Virus record (IMG/VR): IMGVR_UViG_3300027704_000199
Span: 1-21,208 of that record
DNA: 21,208 nucleotides
Strand: one strand, 5' to 3'
Origin: a virus
The notes under the pieces were generated by a model. It saw only the letters and a program-made list of their open reading frames with translations, did no database searches and was not told the DNA's origin. A program made the translations under genes and the position numbers. Below, piece by piece: positions 13,036 to 19,637 of this stretch. Positions within the stretch are counted from its first letter, which is position 1; each line of letters begins with the position of its first letter.

Positions 13036-13188
13036 ATGGAAAAGTATGTATATGAAGAAAGTGATGTATGGGTAGAAGATGACGTAGAGTTTGTATCTTA
13101 TGACTCTACTAACGATGAAGGTTCTAACGATGGTTGGGATTCTAGTGGGTATGATGTTAATTATGACGACAAGGATGACTGGTCGTGA
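13036..13188 (+). CDS. Very acidic 50-residue miniprotein
   Basis: AAAAGGAGC precedes the ATG at 13036. Of 50 residues, 18 are Asp or Glu and only two are Lys; the net charge is about -16. Aromatic residues are spread between acidic ones (VWVEDDVEF, GWDSSGYDVNYDD). This composition is typical of DNA-mimic inhibitors such as anti-restriction proteins, but also of disordered acidic peptides, so the role is only a candidate. The stop overlaps a GTG start of a basic protein (GTGA). Confidence 0.7.
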   Translation: MEKYVYEESDVWVEDDVEFVSYDSTNDEGSNDGWDSSGYDVNYDDKDDWS

Positions 13189-13319
13189 AATATACACCAT
13201 ACGGATTACCCATATTAAATGGTAAAAAGTTAGTAAAAGAAATTAAGGTTTGGACTTGGAAGAAAACAGGAAAGTATGGTTTAACAAGAGTCCAAACAAC
13301 TAGAAGAATTTATAATTAG
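13185..13319 (+). CDS. Basic 44-residue miniprotein
   Basis: The GTG at 13185 overlaps the preceding stop, so translation is coupled. The product (VKYTPYGLP..., then KKTGKYGLTRVQTTRRIYN) carries about 12 Lys/Arg and one Glu. Its charge is opposite to that of its partner upstream, which raises the chance that the two bind each other. No family recognised. An AGGAG site for the next gene lies just after its stop. Confidence 0.6.
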   Translation: MKYTPYGLPILNGKKLVKEIKVWTWKKTGKYGLTRVQTTRRIYN

Positions 13320-13328
13320 GAGAATAAA

Positions 13329-13577
13329 ATGGATACTAAAATACACGCATTAGATATACTAAAAATGAAAAACGTATGTTTGTCTGCAACTGACAAGAGA
13401 TTGTTGATTGGTGATTTAAATTTGGACGAAAAAAGGTACTACGGAAATTGGTTATTGGCCGAGGAAAGCAAGATTGAAGCTGATGATGTAGATGAGTTAG
13501 ATGTTGAGAAAGATGTAAAGTTTGGGAACAAGACTTATGAAGATGGGTTGGAAAAATTTGTTAACAATAGAGATTAG
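13329..13577 (+). CDS. Small acidic hypothetical protein
   Basis: TTAGGAG sits before the ATG. The 82-residue product is helical and acidic, with a stretch ESKIEADDVDELDVEKDV in the centre. It lies ten bases ahead of the next gene, also with its own AGGAG site. No motif recognised. Confidence 0.7.
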   Translation: MDTKIHALDILKMKNVCLSATDKRLLIGDLNLDEKRYYGNWLLAEESKIEADDVDELDVEKDVKFGNKTYEDGLEKFVNNRD

Positions 13578-13586
13578 GAGAAAGAT

Positions 13587-14120
13587 ATGTTTAAAAGCAA
13601 GATATTTAAAGATGCAGCAGAGATGGAAGATGTCATAGGAGATACAGAGTCGCCAGGGTTTGTTGTTAACGAAGGAGATAGTTTAGTTGACAAGTTTAAC
13701 GCTGGTGATGACTCTGTTATGGCTAGGATGGGTGGCGCATTAAAAACAGACGTTAACATTGATGGTAAGTTTGCAAGTGCCGTTTTTGAGAGGGACTTCA
13801 TCTTAGACGTTAAGACAGAAGCTGGAACTGGCATACAAGAGTTGTTAGTAGACGCTTGGACAGGAAGGTTGTATGGCTTGGTAGTAGTGGGTGATGTTTC
13901 AGAGTTATACGCAATCTTAGACTGGAGAATGGTAATAGAAACATTTGAAACAAAAAATGAAGCTGAAGAAGTAGTAATGACTTTTAATTTGCCGGTTTAT
14001 GAGGAATTGAAAGACGGTAAGTGGGTGCCAGATACGAATACGTCTGCATCTGTAATGGAAATGGGCTTTATGAAATACGCGAAGGATAACGTTAATTTTA
14101 AGGAGAGCTTTAATGAATAA
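13587..14120 (+). CDS. Acidic hypothetical early protein
   Basis: The 177-residue product shows alternating beta-strand pattern in the centre (ELLVDAWTGRLYGLVVVG, ILDWRMVIETF) and a C-terminal LKDGKWVPDT segment. It is acidic overall. The last eight bases overlap the following membrane-peptide gene. I know no family for it; it is one of the larger proteins in this accessory block. Confidence 0.75.
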   Translation: MFKSKIFKDAAEMEDVIGDTESPGFVVNEGDSLVDKFNAGDDSVMARMGGALKTDVNIDGKFASAVFERDFILDVKTEAGTGIQELLVDAWTGRLYGLVVVGDVSELYAILDWRMVIETFETKNEAEEVVMTFNLPVYEELKDGKWVPDTNTSASVMEMGFMKYAKDNVNFKESFNE

Positions 14121-14238
14121 AGAAGATAGAACAGAATGGAAAGCAATTGCAGTAGTGGCTGGTATTTGGATCACTACATTAACATTAGCAATTGTGCCGT
14201 GGGATAACTGGGGTATACTTAGTGGGGGTATTGTATGA
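14113..14238 (+). CDS. Single-pass membrane peptide
   Basis: AAGGAGAG precedes the ATG at 14113. The 41-residue product has a charged N-terminus (MNKEDRTEW) and one hydrophobic helix of about 20 residues (AIAVVAGIWITTLTLAIV). It starts inside the last codons of the previous gene, and its stop overlaps the next ATG (ATGA). Small inner-membrane proteins in early regions can exclude superinfecting phages; this is a possibility only. Confidence 0.65.
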   Translation: MNKEDRTEWKAIAVVAGIWITTLTLAIVPWDNWGILSGGIV

Positions 14239-14822
14239 AAACAAAACACAGAAAAGCACCAAATGCAAGAGGTGTATTAGATAATTTAGTTATCACAGCA
14301 GAGCATTTAGCTTCTTTTTTAACTAGAAGAGATAAACCACCTCAAGTAACATTGGAGAGAATTGCTAATTTAGCTGAAAAAGCTATTAATTATAAGCATA
14401 CACATAAAACAGATATTTCTAGTAATTTAGATAATCTAACTAAAGATGAAAAAAGAAAGTTAGAGCGTGTTGCTTACTGGAAAGAAAAGGAAGGTGTTGA
14501 TGTAAAAGAAAGTTTTATTGTAAAAGATGGGGTAAAAGTGTATTTTGATAACAGGCCTAGCGCAGAACTGCAGCAAGAAAAACAAAGGGCAGATTGTATA
14601 GCTAAAATTTGGGAGTGTTACAGAGTTGTACAGGAAAATGAAATTATGCACCCAGCTGAGAGCGGTAAGGACGAAAGCTGGGGAGGAGCAAAAGAAATAG
14701 ATGGTAAATGGACACCTGAGCCTATTACATATTATGGAGATGCATTAGAGGATGTATTAGCTAGTGAGCTACATGGTGAAAAAGCACAGGGAATTATAAA
14801 TACTAAAAATGAGGAGGAATAA
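14235..14822 (+). CDS. KDESW-motif protein, paralogue 2
   Basis: The 195-residue product has a longer N-terminal helical region than paralogue 1 and a matching C-terminal region with IAKIWECYRV, KDESWGGAK (residues 145-153), then YYG and ASELHGEKA. The spacing between motifs is nearly the same in both proteins. The N-terminal parts do not align clearly, so the domain was probably duplicated and joined to a different N-terminus, or diverged fast. Function unknown. Confidence 0.8.
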   Translation: MKTKHRKAPNARGVLDNLVITAEHLASFLTRRDKPPQVTLERIANLAEKAINYKHTHKTDISSNLDNLTKDEKRKLERVAYWKEKEGVDVKESFIVKDGVKVYFDNRPSAELQQEKQRADCIAKIWECYRVVQENEIMHPAESGKDESWGGAKEIDGKWTPEPITYYGDALEDVLASELHGEKAQGIINTKNEEE

Positions 14823-14956
14823 TGAATATAGAAACATTAACAAAGAAGTTGGGTATACATGAAAAAACATTAAAGATACCTACAAGGTATATGCCAGAAG
14901 TATTAAATATTTTGACATACATGAAAAACGAAACTAAAAAGAGGGCTAAAAAATGA
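14822..14956 (+). CDS. Small basic protein
   Basis: GAGGAGG lies just before the ATG at 14822, which overlaps the previous stop. The 44-residue product is helical and basic, with a lysine/arginine-rich C-terminus (NETKKRAKK). Its TGA overlaps the next ATG. The start looks like a helix-turn-helix fragment (LTKKLGIHEKTLKIP), but the protein is too short to claim a DNA-binding fold with confidence. Confidence 0.6.
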   Translation: MNIETLTKKLGIHEKTLKIPTRYMPEVLNILTYMKNETKKRAKK

Positions 14957-15282
14957 AAAAAACGCCAATACACGCATTAACAATGACAGTAGTAATATTA
15001 GTATTTGCTTGGTTGTTTATAGAGAGGGCAAATGCGGATGATTTATTTGGAGGTGAGAGTTTCTTTGCCTCTACGCCAACAAAGTCAGACACAACAACTA
15101 TTTGGAAAGGTGATGGATCGTTAGTAATTATACAAGGGGCTGAAAAAGCTGGGTATGTAATTAAAGGTGATTCAGATGGTTCTGACATTGAGTATTTTGT
15201 TGTGCCAAAAGATGATGGTTCAAGCACTTTTATCTATGATGATGGATTGACTATTTGTAACTCTTCAATGGGTTGTTATTAG
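14953..15282 (+). CDS. Exported protein with signal peptide
   Basis: The N-terminus has two lysines, a hydrophobic core (about residues 10-23, TMTVVILVFAWLF) and a probable signal peptidase site after NA in ERANADD, near residue 28. The mature part is about 80 residues, beta-rich, with two cysteines at the end (TICNSSMGCY) that could form a disulfide in the periplasm. An exported protein in an early phage operon could alter the cell surface or block DNA entry by other phages. No family recognised. The start overlaps the previous stop. Confidence 0.75.
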   Translation: MKKTPIHALTMTVVILVFAWLFIERANADDLFGGESFFASTPTKSDTTTIWKGDGSLVIIQGAEKAGYVIKGDSDGSDIEYFVVPKDDGSSTFIYDDGLTICNSSMGCY

Positions 15283-15296
15283 TAAAAAGTGAATCT

Positions 15297-15341
15297 AAAA
15301 AACACGTTGTTTTTTCCTTTGCAATCATAGTGTTGCAGAGG
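15297..15341 (+). other. Two adjacent hairpins in the intergenic gap
   Basis: AAAAAACA/TGTTTTTT (15297-15304, 15308-15315) is followed directly by CCTTTGCAA/TTGCAGAGG (15316-15324, 15333-15341), with one G-U pair. The first has a thymine run on its 3' side and could be a weak terminator; the second could be an RNA end or a processing site. Confidence 0.5.
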
Positions 15342-15382
15342 AAATTATAAATTCGATATTAGGGTTGTAGGGGGTAATAAAT

Positions 15383-15604
15383 ATGTCAGATGAACGAGAA
15401 GTAATTTTTGAAGATGATAACGCAGCAATAGAAATACCGGATGATGACATCCAATGGTCTCATGAGGTACTCAATCAATTTGAGTTACTTATAGACACGT
15501 TAGGGATTGAAACAGTGATGTTTTTAATGTCTCAGGAACATGAGGAAGTTGTCTCAAACTGGATCTCAAACAAGGTTGACATTCAGCACAGAACCAAGCA
15601 GTAG
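15383..15604 (+). CDS. Small acidic hypothetical protein
   Basis: AGGGGGT lies in front of the ATG. The 73-residue product is acidic in its first half (EREVIFEDDNAAIEIPDDD) and helical in the second (HEVLNQFELLIDTLGIETVMFLMSQ). It lies alone between two structured gaps, before the replication block. No family recognised. Confidence 0.65.
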   Translation: MSDEREVIFEDDNAAIEIPDDDIQWSHEVLNQFELLIDTLGIETVMFLMSQEHEEVVSNWISNKVDIQHRTKQ

Positions 15605-15626
15605 TAAGGGAAGTTTAGTTTTAAAC

Positions 15627-15660
15627 AGAAAAAGAAAAAGAAATAGAAAAAGAAAAAGAA
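15627..15660 (+). repeat. GAAAAA-type polypurine tract
   Basis: A 34-base run of A and G broken by one T at 15644 is built from repeated AGAAAAAGAAAAAGAA units. It lies between the 73-residue gene and the first replication gene. Such tracts are slippage-prone and bend DNA, and could mark a regulatory or origin-related site; nothing else in this gap proves an origin. Confidence 0.6.
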
Positions 15661-15705
15661 TACATAGCACAGAAGTAAACTTAATATTAATTAAACGGAG
15701 GAACT

Positions 15706-16407
15706 ATGAAGAAAAGAATTAATGAAAAACCATTTTACTATAACCATGTAATTAATGAATTTATAGTAGATACATTGCATTTGGATATACTAGATAGATA
15801 CGCATTTCTAACGCTTATATGGGAAGCACATAGACAAAGAGGTATACTTACTAACGAATCGTTAGGTAAGGTATACAAAGCAAATAAAGAAATTCCTATA
15901 GAAACATATAGAAGTGTCTTATTTGAGTTTTTTGATGTTGATGAAGATGAAAGCTATACAAATAAAAGAGTAACTGCTGATTTAGAAAATACCAATCAGC
16001 ATAAAGAAATTTCTAGTAAAGGTGGTAAAACATCTAGCTTACAAAAGATGATTAATTCAGATAAACGAATAGATGAGTACAATCAGATACATGATGCTTA
16101 TCCATCTAAAAGAAGAGTTGCTAGAAGGGAAGGATTAGCTCTATATTGTAAGCAATTACAAGACGATAAAAGAATGACGTTTAAAAGAATAATGGAAGTA
16201 GTTAAGGGATTTGATTGTCAACCACAATATTATCCTCAACTTGATACTTTACTTAGAGACACACAAGGCAAGTATTGGAAGGTTGAGAAAGAAGAAGCAA
16301 AGGTTGATAGAACTGTTATTGCTAACGAGTTAGCGAAAGAAAACAGTAATTTTTGGGGATTAACTAAGGAGGAACAAAATGAAAGAATTAATAGCTATTC
16401 AAAGTGA
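15706..16407 (+). CDS. DUF1376-like replication protein
   Basis: CGGAGGA precedes the ATG. The N-terminus of the 233-residue product (FYYNHVINEFIVDTLHLDILDRYAFLTLIWEAHRQRGILT, residues of about 10-50) matches the YdaU/DUF1376 pattern, where a short winged-helix-like domain precedes a variable C-terminus in phage replication proteins. The C-terminal part is basic and helical, ending with NFWGLTKEEQNERI. It heads the replication and recombination operon, overlapping ERF by 29 bases. The initiator or helicase-loader role is by family analogy. Confidence 0.65.
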   Translation: MKKRINEKPFYYNHVINEFIVDTLHLDILDRYAFLTLIWEAHRQRGILTNESLGKVYKANKEIPIETYRSVLFEFFDVDEDESYTNKRVTADLENTNQHKEISSKGGKTSSLQKMINSDKRIDEYNQIHDAYPSKRRVARREGLALYCKQLQDDKRMTFKRIMEVVKGFDCQPQYYPQLDTLLRDTQGKYWKVEKEEAKVDRTVIANELAKENSNFWGLTKEEQNERINSYSK

Positions 16408-16795
16408 AATAAATGTACCAAAGAATCAACGTAACAACTTTGGCAACTATAACTATAGAAGTTGTGAAGATATACTAGAAGCAGTTAAGCCTTTATTAAA
16501 GAAACATAATGCATCAATAGTAATTACTGATGAAGTAAAGGAAGCTGCTGGAATACCTTATGTAGAAGCTACTGCAGTCTTTAAGGCTGGCGATACAAAA
16601 GCATTAAGCGTGCGCGCACAAGCTGGGATCAATCCTAACCGCAAGGGTATGGACATAGCTCAAAGCTTTGGCTCAAGTAGCTCATATGCTAGAAAGTACG
16701 CATTAGCTGGCTTACTGTTACTAGATGACACTAAAGACTCTGATACACAGGATAATTCTAAGGCTTCAGATGAAGAAATGGTGTTTGACCTGTGA
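16379..16795 (+). CDS. erf: ERF-family single-strand annealing protein
   Basis: The 138-residue product shows the ERF pattern: an N-terminal helix, the NFGNYNYRSCEDILEAVKPLL segment (about 20-40), a beta core, and the AQSFGSSSSYARKYALAGLLLL segment (about 95-116) that is the most conserved part of ERF proteins. ERF anneals complementary single strands in phage recombination and genome circularisation or repair. An AAGGAGGA site inside the previous gene sets the start at 16379. The stop overlaps the GTG of the exonuclease (GTGA), a partner pairing typical of phage recombination modules. Confidence 0.85.
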   Translation: MKELIAIQSEINVPKNQRNNFGNYNYRSCEDILEAVKPLLKKHNASIVITDEVKEAAGIPYVEATAVFKAGDTKALSVRAQAGINPNRKGMDIAQSFGSSSSYARKYALAGLLLLDDTKDSDTQDNSKASDEEMVFDL

Positions 16796-17424
16796 ATAAC
16801 GAAGCATTGATACAAGGTAGTGATGAATGGCACGCAGCTAGAATTGGAAAGATAACAGCATCTAGGTTAGGTGATATAATGAGAACCACAAAGTGGGGGG
16901 AGTCTACTTACAAAGCAAAGGTTAGATTAGAACTTGCTATAGAGCGTATTACAGGCAAGTCAGCATCATCTGTTGTAATGAATGAAGCCATGAGAAATGG
17001 GGTAATTCGTGAGCCTGATGCAAGAAAGTTATTTGAAGCTATTACAGGTAAGGAAGTTGCAGAGGTAGGATCGTTTGATCACCCTACTATAGTTAATACG
17101 GCAGCAAGTCCTGATGGATTGATTAGAGGTGAGAATGCTTGTTTGGAACTTAAGTGTCCTACACATGTAACACACGCTAAAAACTTAATGTCTGACAAGA
17201 TGCCAAAAAACTATATATACCAGGTGCAACATCAGATCCAATGTACGGAAAGTGAATTTGCATATTTTGCAAGTTACCACCCAGACTTTCCAAAAGATTT
17301 ACGACTTAAAATCGTAAAAGTCGCCAGAGACGATGAAGTAATAAATTCTCTAAACACAGCAATTCGTAAATTTGATATTGAAATTGAAGAATTGATAACT
17401 AAAATTAAAAAAGGAGCAAGTTAA
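16792..17424 (+). CDS. YqaJ/lambda Exo-type recombination exonuclease
   Basis: The 210-residue product starts with GSDEWHAARIGKITASRLGD, the YqaJ N-terminal motif. Catalytic residues visible are D108 in ASPDGL, E119 and K121 in LELKCP, and Q144/Q148 in YQVQHQIQ. It should resect double-stranded ends 5' to 3' and hand single strands to ERF, whose gene overlaps it. Start is the GTG in the GTGA overlap. Function and partner are well supported by family knowledge; activity is not tested. Confidence 0.9.
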   Translation: MNNEALIQGSDEWHAARIGKITASRLGDIMRTTKWGESTYKAKVRLELAIERITGKSASSVVMNEAMRNGVIREPDARKLFEAITGKEVAEVGSFDHPTIVNTAASPDGLIRGENACLELKCPTHVTHAKNLMSDKMPKNYIYQVQHQIQCTESEFAYFASYHPDFPKDLRLKIVKVARDDEVINSLNTAIRKFDIEIEELITKIKKGAS

Positions 17425-17425
17425 T

Positions 17426-17671
17426 ATGGCTGAAGAATATTCAAATGAAAACTCATTCGCACTATTTAAGAATGACAAAGGCGACAACGACGCAAGACCT
17501 GATTACACAGGAAATGTAACTCTACCTGACGGGACAGAAATGCGTATGGCGGCATGGATAAAGGAGTCTAAATCAGGGCTTAAGTTTTTAAGTGGTCGCT
17601 TATCTGAACCACAACCTAAGGCTAATGTAGCAAATGCAGCAGTTGAAGGCGAGGATGCAGTACCATTCTAA
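17426..17671 (+). CDS. Small SSB-like protein with acidic tip
   Basis: AAGGAG precedes the ATG at 17426. The 81-residue product has a compact beta-rich region (DYTGNVTLPDGTEMRMAAW, then SGLKFLSGRL) and ends with EDAVPF. That ending resembles the acidic PF tip with which bacterial single-strand binding proteins recruit partners. The body is short for an OB fold and resembles DUF736-type proteins. Position between exonuclease and primase domain supports a single-strand DNA role. The primase-domain frame opens inside its last 25 bases. Confidence 0.55.
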   Translation: MAEEYSNENSFALFKNDKGDNDARPDYTGNVTLPDGTEMRMAAWIKESKSGLKFLSGRLSEPQPKANVANAAVEGEDAVPF

Positions 17672-18072
17672 TAGAGGAGGTCTTAACTAGATTTGATGGT
17701 GTAAGGGAAACGGGCAAGGGTCAACACTCTTGCCAGTGTCCAGCACACGAAGATAAGAGTGCATCACTAGGAATTAAGGAAGGCGATGGAGGACGTATAT
17801 TACTAAATTGCTTTGCTGGTTGTGATGTTAAATCAATCTTAGACTCAGCTGGTTTAGACTGGAAAGACATACTGCCTGATAATAAGTTATATCAAGTAGA
17901 AAAACATAGCTTTAATCCTTTTGCAGTATTGAAGATGATTAGAGATGAAGTATTAATAATAGGTTTAGCAAGTGCAGATATACGCAAAGGCAAACCACTT
18001 AACGATACAGATCACGCTAGGCTGTTAAAGGCTGTAGGCAACGTAAGGGATTGTTATAGTAAAACAAAATAG
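17665..18072 (+). CDS. Stand-alone primase zinc-binding protein, non-canonical start
   Basis: The frame from 17647 to 18072 encodes a primase zinc-ribbon: CQCPAHEDKSASLGI, then LLNCFAGCD (C23, C25, H28, C49, C53 if started at 17665), and ends with a helical DxxHxRLLKAVGNVRDC region found in small phage primase-type proteins. There is no ATG, GTG or TTG before the motif. ATT at 17665 or ATA at 17671 are the candidates; GAGG at 17651-17654 is spaced for ATT. A frameshift out of the preceding gene is another possibility. There is no TOPRIM domain, so it cannot make primers alone; it may help the helicase or bind DNA. Confidence 0.75.
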   Translation: MLIEEVLTRFDGVRETGKGQHSCQCPAHEDKSASLGIKEGDGGRILLNCFAGCDVKSILDSAGLDWKDILPDNKLYQVEKHSFNPFAVLKMIRDEVLIIGLASADIRKGKPLNDTDHARLLKAVGNVRDCYSKTK

Positions 18073-18080
18073 GAGAGAAT

Positions 18081-18248
18081 ATGAATACAGTATATAAGTT
18101 GTCAGGTGGTGTTAAGGACTACTTAGTTACACCATGGGCAAAAGGAGCATTTAAAGCTAGATCTTATTTAAGGGCTAGAGGAATTGATGCTATTGTAACA
18201 AGGTATAAAGAAGTAGCTAACAAGTGGGTTAAAGGGGGTGTAAGGTGA
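18081..18248 (+). CDS. Small basic protein before the helicase
   Basis: AGGAGAG precedes the ATG at 18081. The 55-residue product is basic (KARSYLRARGIDAIVTRYKEV, abbreviated here to its key Arg/Lys-rich helix) with a predicted strand-helix-strand. It overlaps the GTG start of the helicase (GTGA), so the two are probably made together. A loader or accessory of the helicase is possible; no family recognised. Confidence 0.65.
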   Translation: MNTVYKLSGGVKDYLVTPWAKGAFKARSYLRARGIDAIVTRYKEVANKWVKGGVR

Positions 18249-19147
18249 CAGCACAATCGTTAGAAGATATATTAGTAACCGATAAAGAAATATCAGGTTA
18301 CATGAACAAGAGGGATAATCAGGAACATCTAAAGATTAAGAACCCTTCTGAATATGTAGAGGATGTAAAAGAATACTTTAATGAGGACTTAACTGGTGGA
18401 CTAGGTTTACCATTTCACAAGACTCATACAGATTTTAGAATAAGAGAAGGTGAGGTATCATTAGTCACTGGTTACTCAGGTCATGGCAAGTCAGCATGGC
18501 TAAACTATGTAATGTTACATCTGTTGCAACAACAGAAAACAATGATTGCATCTTTCGAGATGTTACCTAAACAGACACTAGGTAGAATGTGTCAACAAAC
18601 AGGCGAAGCTATGCCGAATGATGAATATATTAAAGACTTTGTTAATAAGCTAGAGAAAAGACTTTGGATGTATGATCCACAAGGTGAAACATCAGCTAAA
18701 AAAGTGCTTGAGGTTATTTACTACTGCGCTGAAAAGCTTGGTGTTAAACTTATGGTTATTGATTCACTTATGAAGTGTGGAGTAGCTTCAGAAGACTATG
18801 CTAGACAGAAAGAGTTTATTAATAGCTTGTGTGTTGCTGCTAGAGACCTAGGAATACATATATTCTTGGTTGCTCATAGTAGAAAGACAGCATCAGAAGA
18901 TGATGGCAGTAGCAAGTTTGATGTATCAGGAAGTTCAGATATAACTAACTTAGTAGACAATGTATTATCTGTTCACAGAAACAAGAAACGTGAGAGAGAG
19001 ATGGCTGAAGGTGGTATTGATGATAAGGTTATGCAACAGTCGCCATGCTCAGTATTTTTACTTAAACAGCGTCATGGACAAGGAACTGAAACTAAGTGGG
19101 GATTCGGATACAAACCTAAAACGTTTGAATATACCGAAACTTGGTAA
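18245..19147 (+). CDS. DnaB/twinkle-type replicative helicase
   Basis: The 300-residue protein has Walker A GYSGHGKS (76-83), the helicase glutamate in SFEML (103-107), Walker B LMVIDSL (169-175), the H3 segment HIFLVAHSRK (205-214) and the H4 region ending VLSVHRNKK (about 240-248). These define a RecA-fold hexameric helicase. Length matches the C-terminal helicase domain of T7 gp4 and lacks the N-terminal domain of bacterial DnaB. With the primase zinc protein 170 bases upstream, it looks like a primase-helicase split into parts without the TOPRIM module. Start is the GTG. Confidence 0.9.
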   Translation: MTAQSLEDILVTDKEISGYMNKRDNQEHLKIKNPSEYVEDVKEYFNEDLTGGLGLPFHKTHTDFRIREGEVSLVTGYSGHGKSAWLNYVMLHLLQQQKTMIASFEMLPKQTLGRMCQQTGEAMPNDEYIKDFVNKLEKRLWMYDPQGETSAKKVLEVIYYCAEKLGVKLMVIDSLMKCGVASEDYARQKEFINSLCVAARDLGIHIFLVAHSRKTASEDDGSSKFDVSGSSDITNLVDNVLSVHRNKKREREMAEGGIDDKVMQQSPCSVFLLKQRHGQGTETKWGFGYKPKTFEYTETW

Positions 19148-19311
19148 TGATGATTAAAGACTTCATTAAAAGCATTAAGAAGACATTTGGAGAGGGGGTT
19201 GAGTTTAAGGCTACCTCTAAAGAAGGTAAAATTTTTAGGAGCAAAGGCTATGACAAGTTACAAAGTGACATCAAACGAGGAGTTGGAGAACGTAAGACAG
19301 CAGATTGGTGA
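19147..19311 (+). CDS. Small basic protein overlapping the NinB-like gene
   Basis: The ATG overlaps the helicase stop (TAATG). The 54-residue reading frame encodes a basic product (IKDFIKSIKKTFGEG, then FRSKGYDKLQSDIKRG) with an amphipathic start. It overlaps the next gene by 62 bases in another frame, unusual for this compact but mostly short-overlap operon. It may be a real coupled gene or a leader. Moderate to low confidence. Confidence 0.45.
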   Translation: MMIKDFIKSIKKTFGEGVEFKATSKEGKIFRSKGYDKLQSDIKRGVGERKTADW

Positions 19312-19624
19312 GCTAGACTTAACCAAAGCCTGGGAAATAGAAGTAAAGCCGTTTGCTTTTAACAGAAGCACTCAGCAGAACAAGAAATATTGGAAGCTGA
19401 TAAAAGAGCTTGCTAACTACTTAGGCTATAGTGAGCATGAAATGCACGAGCTTATGAAATATAAGTTTCTTAGCTACAAACAAGAGCTTTTAGGTGATGA
19501 AATGGTAGTTATACCATCAAGCTCTAAGCTGACGATTAAGGAATTTGTAGAATTTTTATCTAAGGTAGAAAGGTTTGCAGTAGATTTAGGGTTTAAATTA
19601 GATGTATCACAATATGGTTACTAA
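19250..19624 (+). CDS. NinB-like recombination protein
   Basis: I choose the ATG at 19250, which has TTAGGAG upstream, over an earlier in-frame start. The 124-residue product has the NinB (lambda Orf) pattern: NRSTQQNKKYWKLIKELA, then HEMHELMKYKFL, and a C-terminal helix with FVEFLSKVERFA. Lambda Orf helps load annealing proteins onto SSB-coated DNA, which fits the ERF/exonuclease set 2.5 kb upstream. Assignment is from the motif pattern. Confidence 0.75.
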   Translation: MTSYKVTSNEELENVRQQIGELDLTKAWEIEVKPFAFNRSTQQNKKYWKLIKELANYLGYSEHEMHELMKYKFLSYKQELLGDEMVVIPSSSKLTIKEFVEFLSKVERFAVDLGFKLDVSQYGY

Positions 19625-19637
19625 AAGGAGAAGCAAG

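Noticed and set aside
15540-15722. 60-residue ORF across the polypurine tract
   Set aside because: It overlaps the end of one gene and the start of another, and its RKRKR run is just the translation of the A/G repeat.
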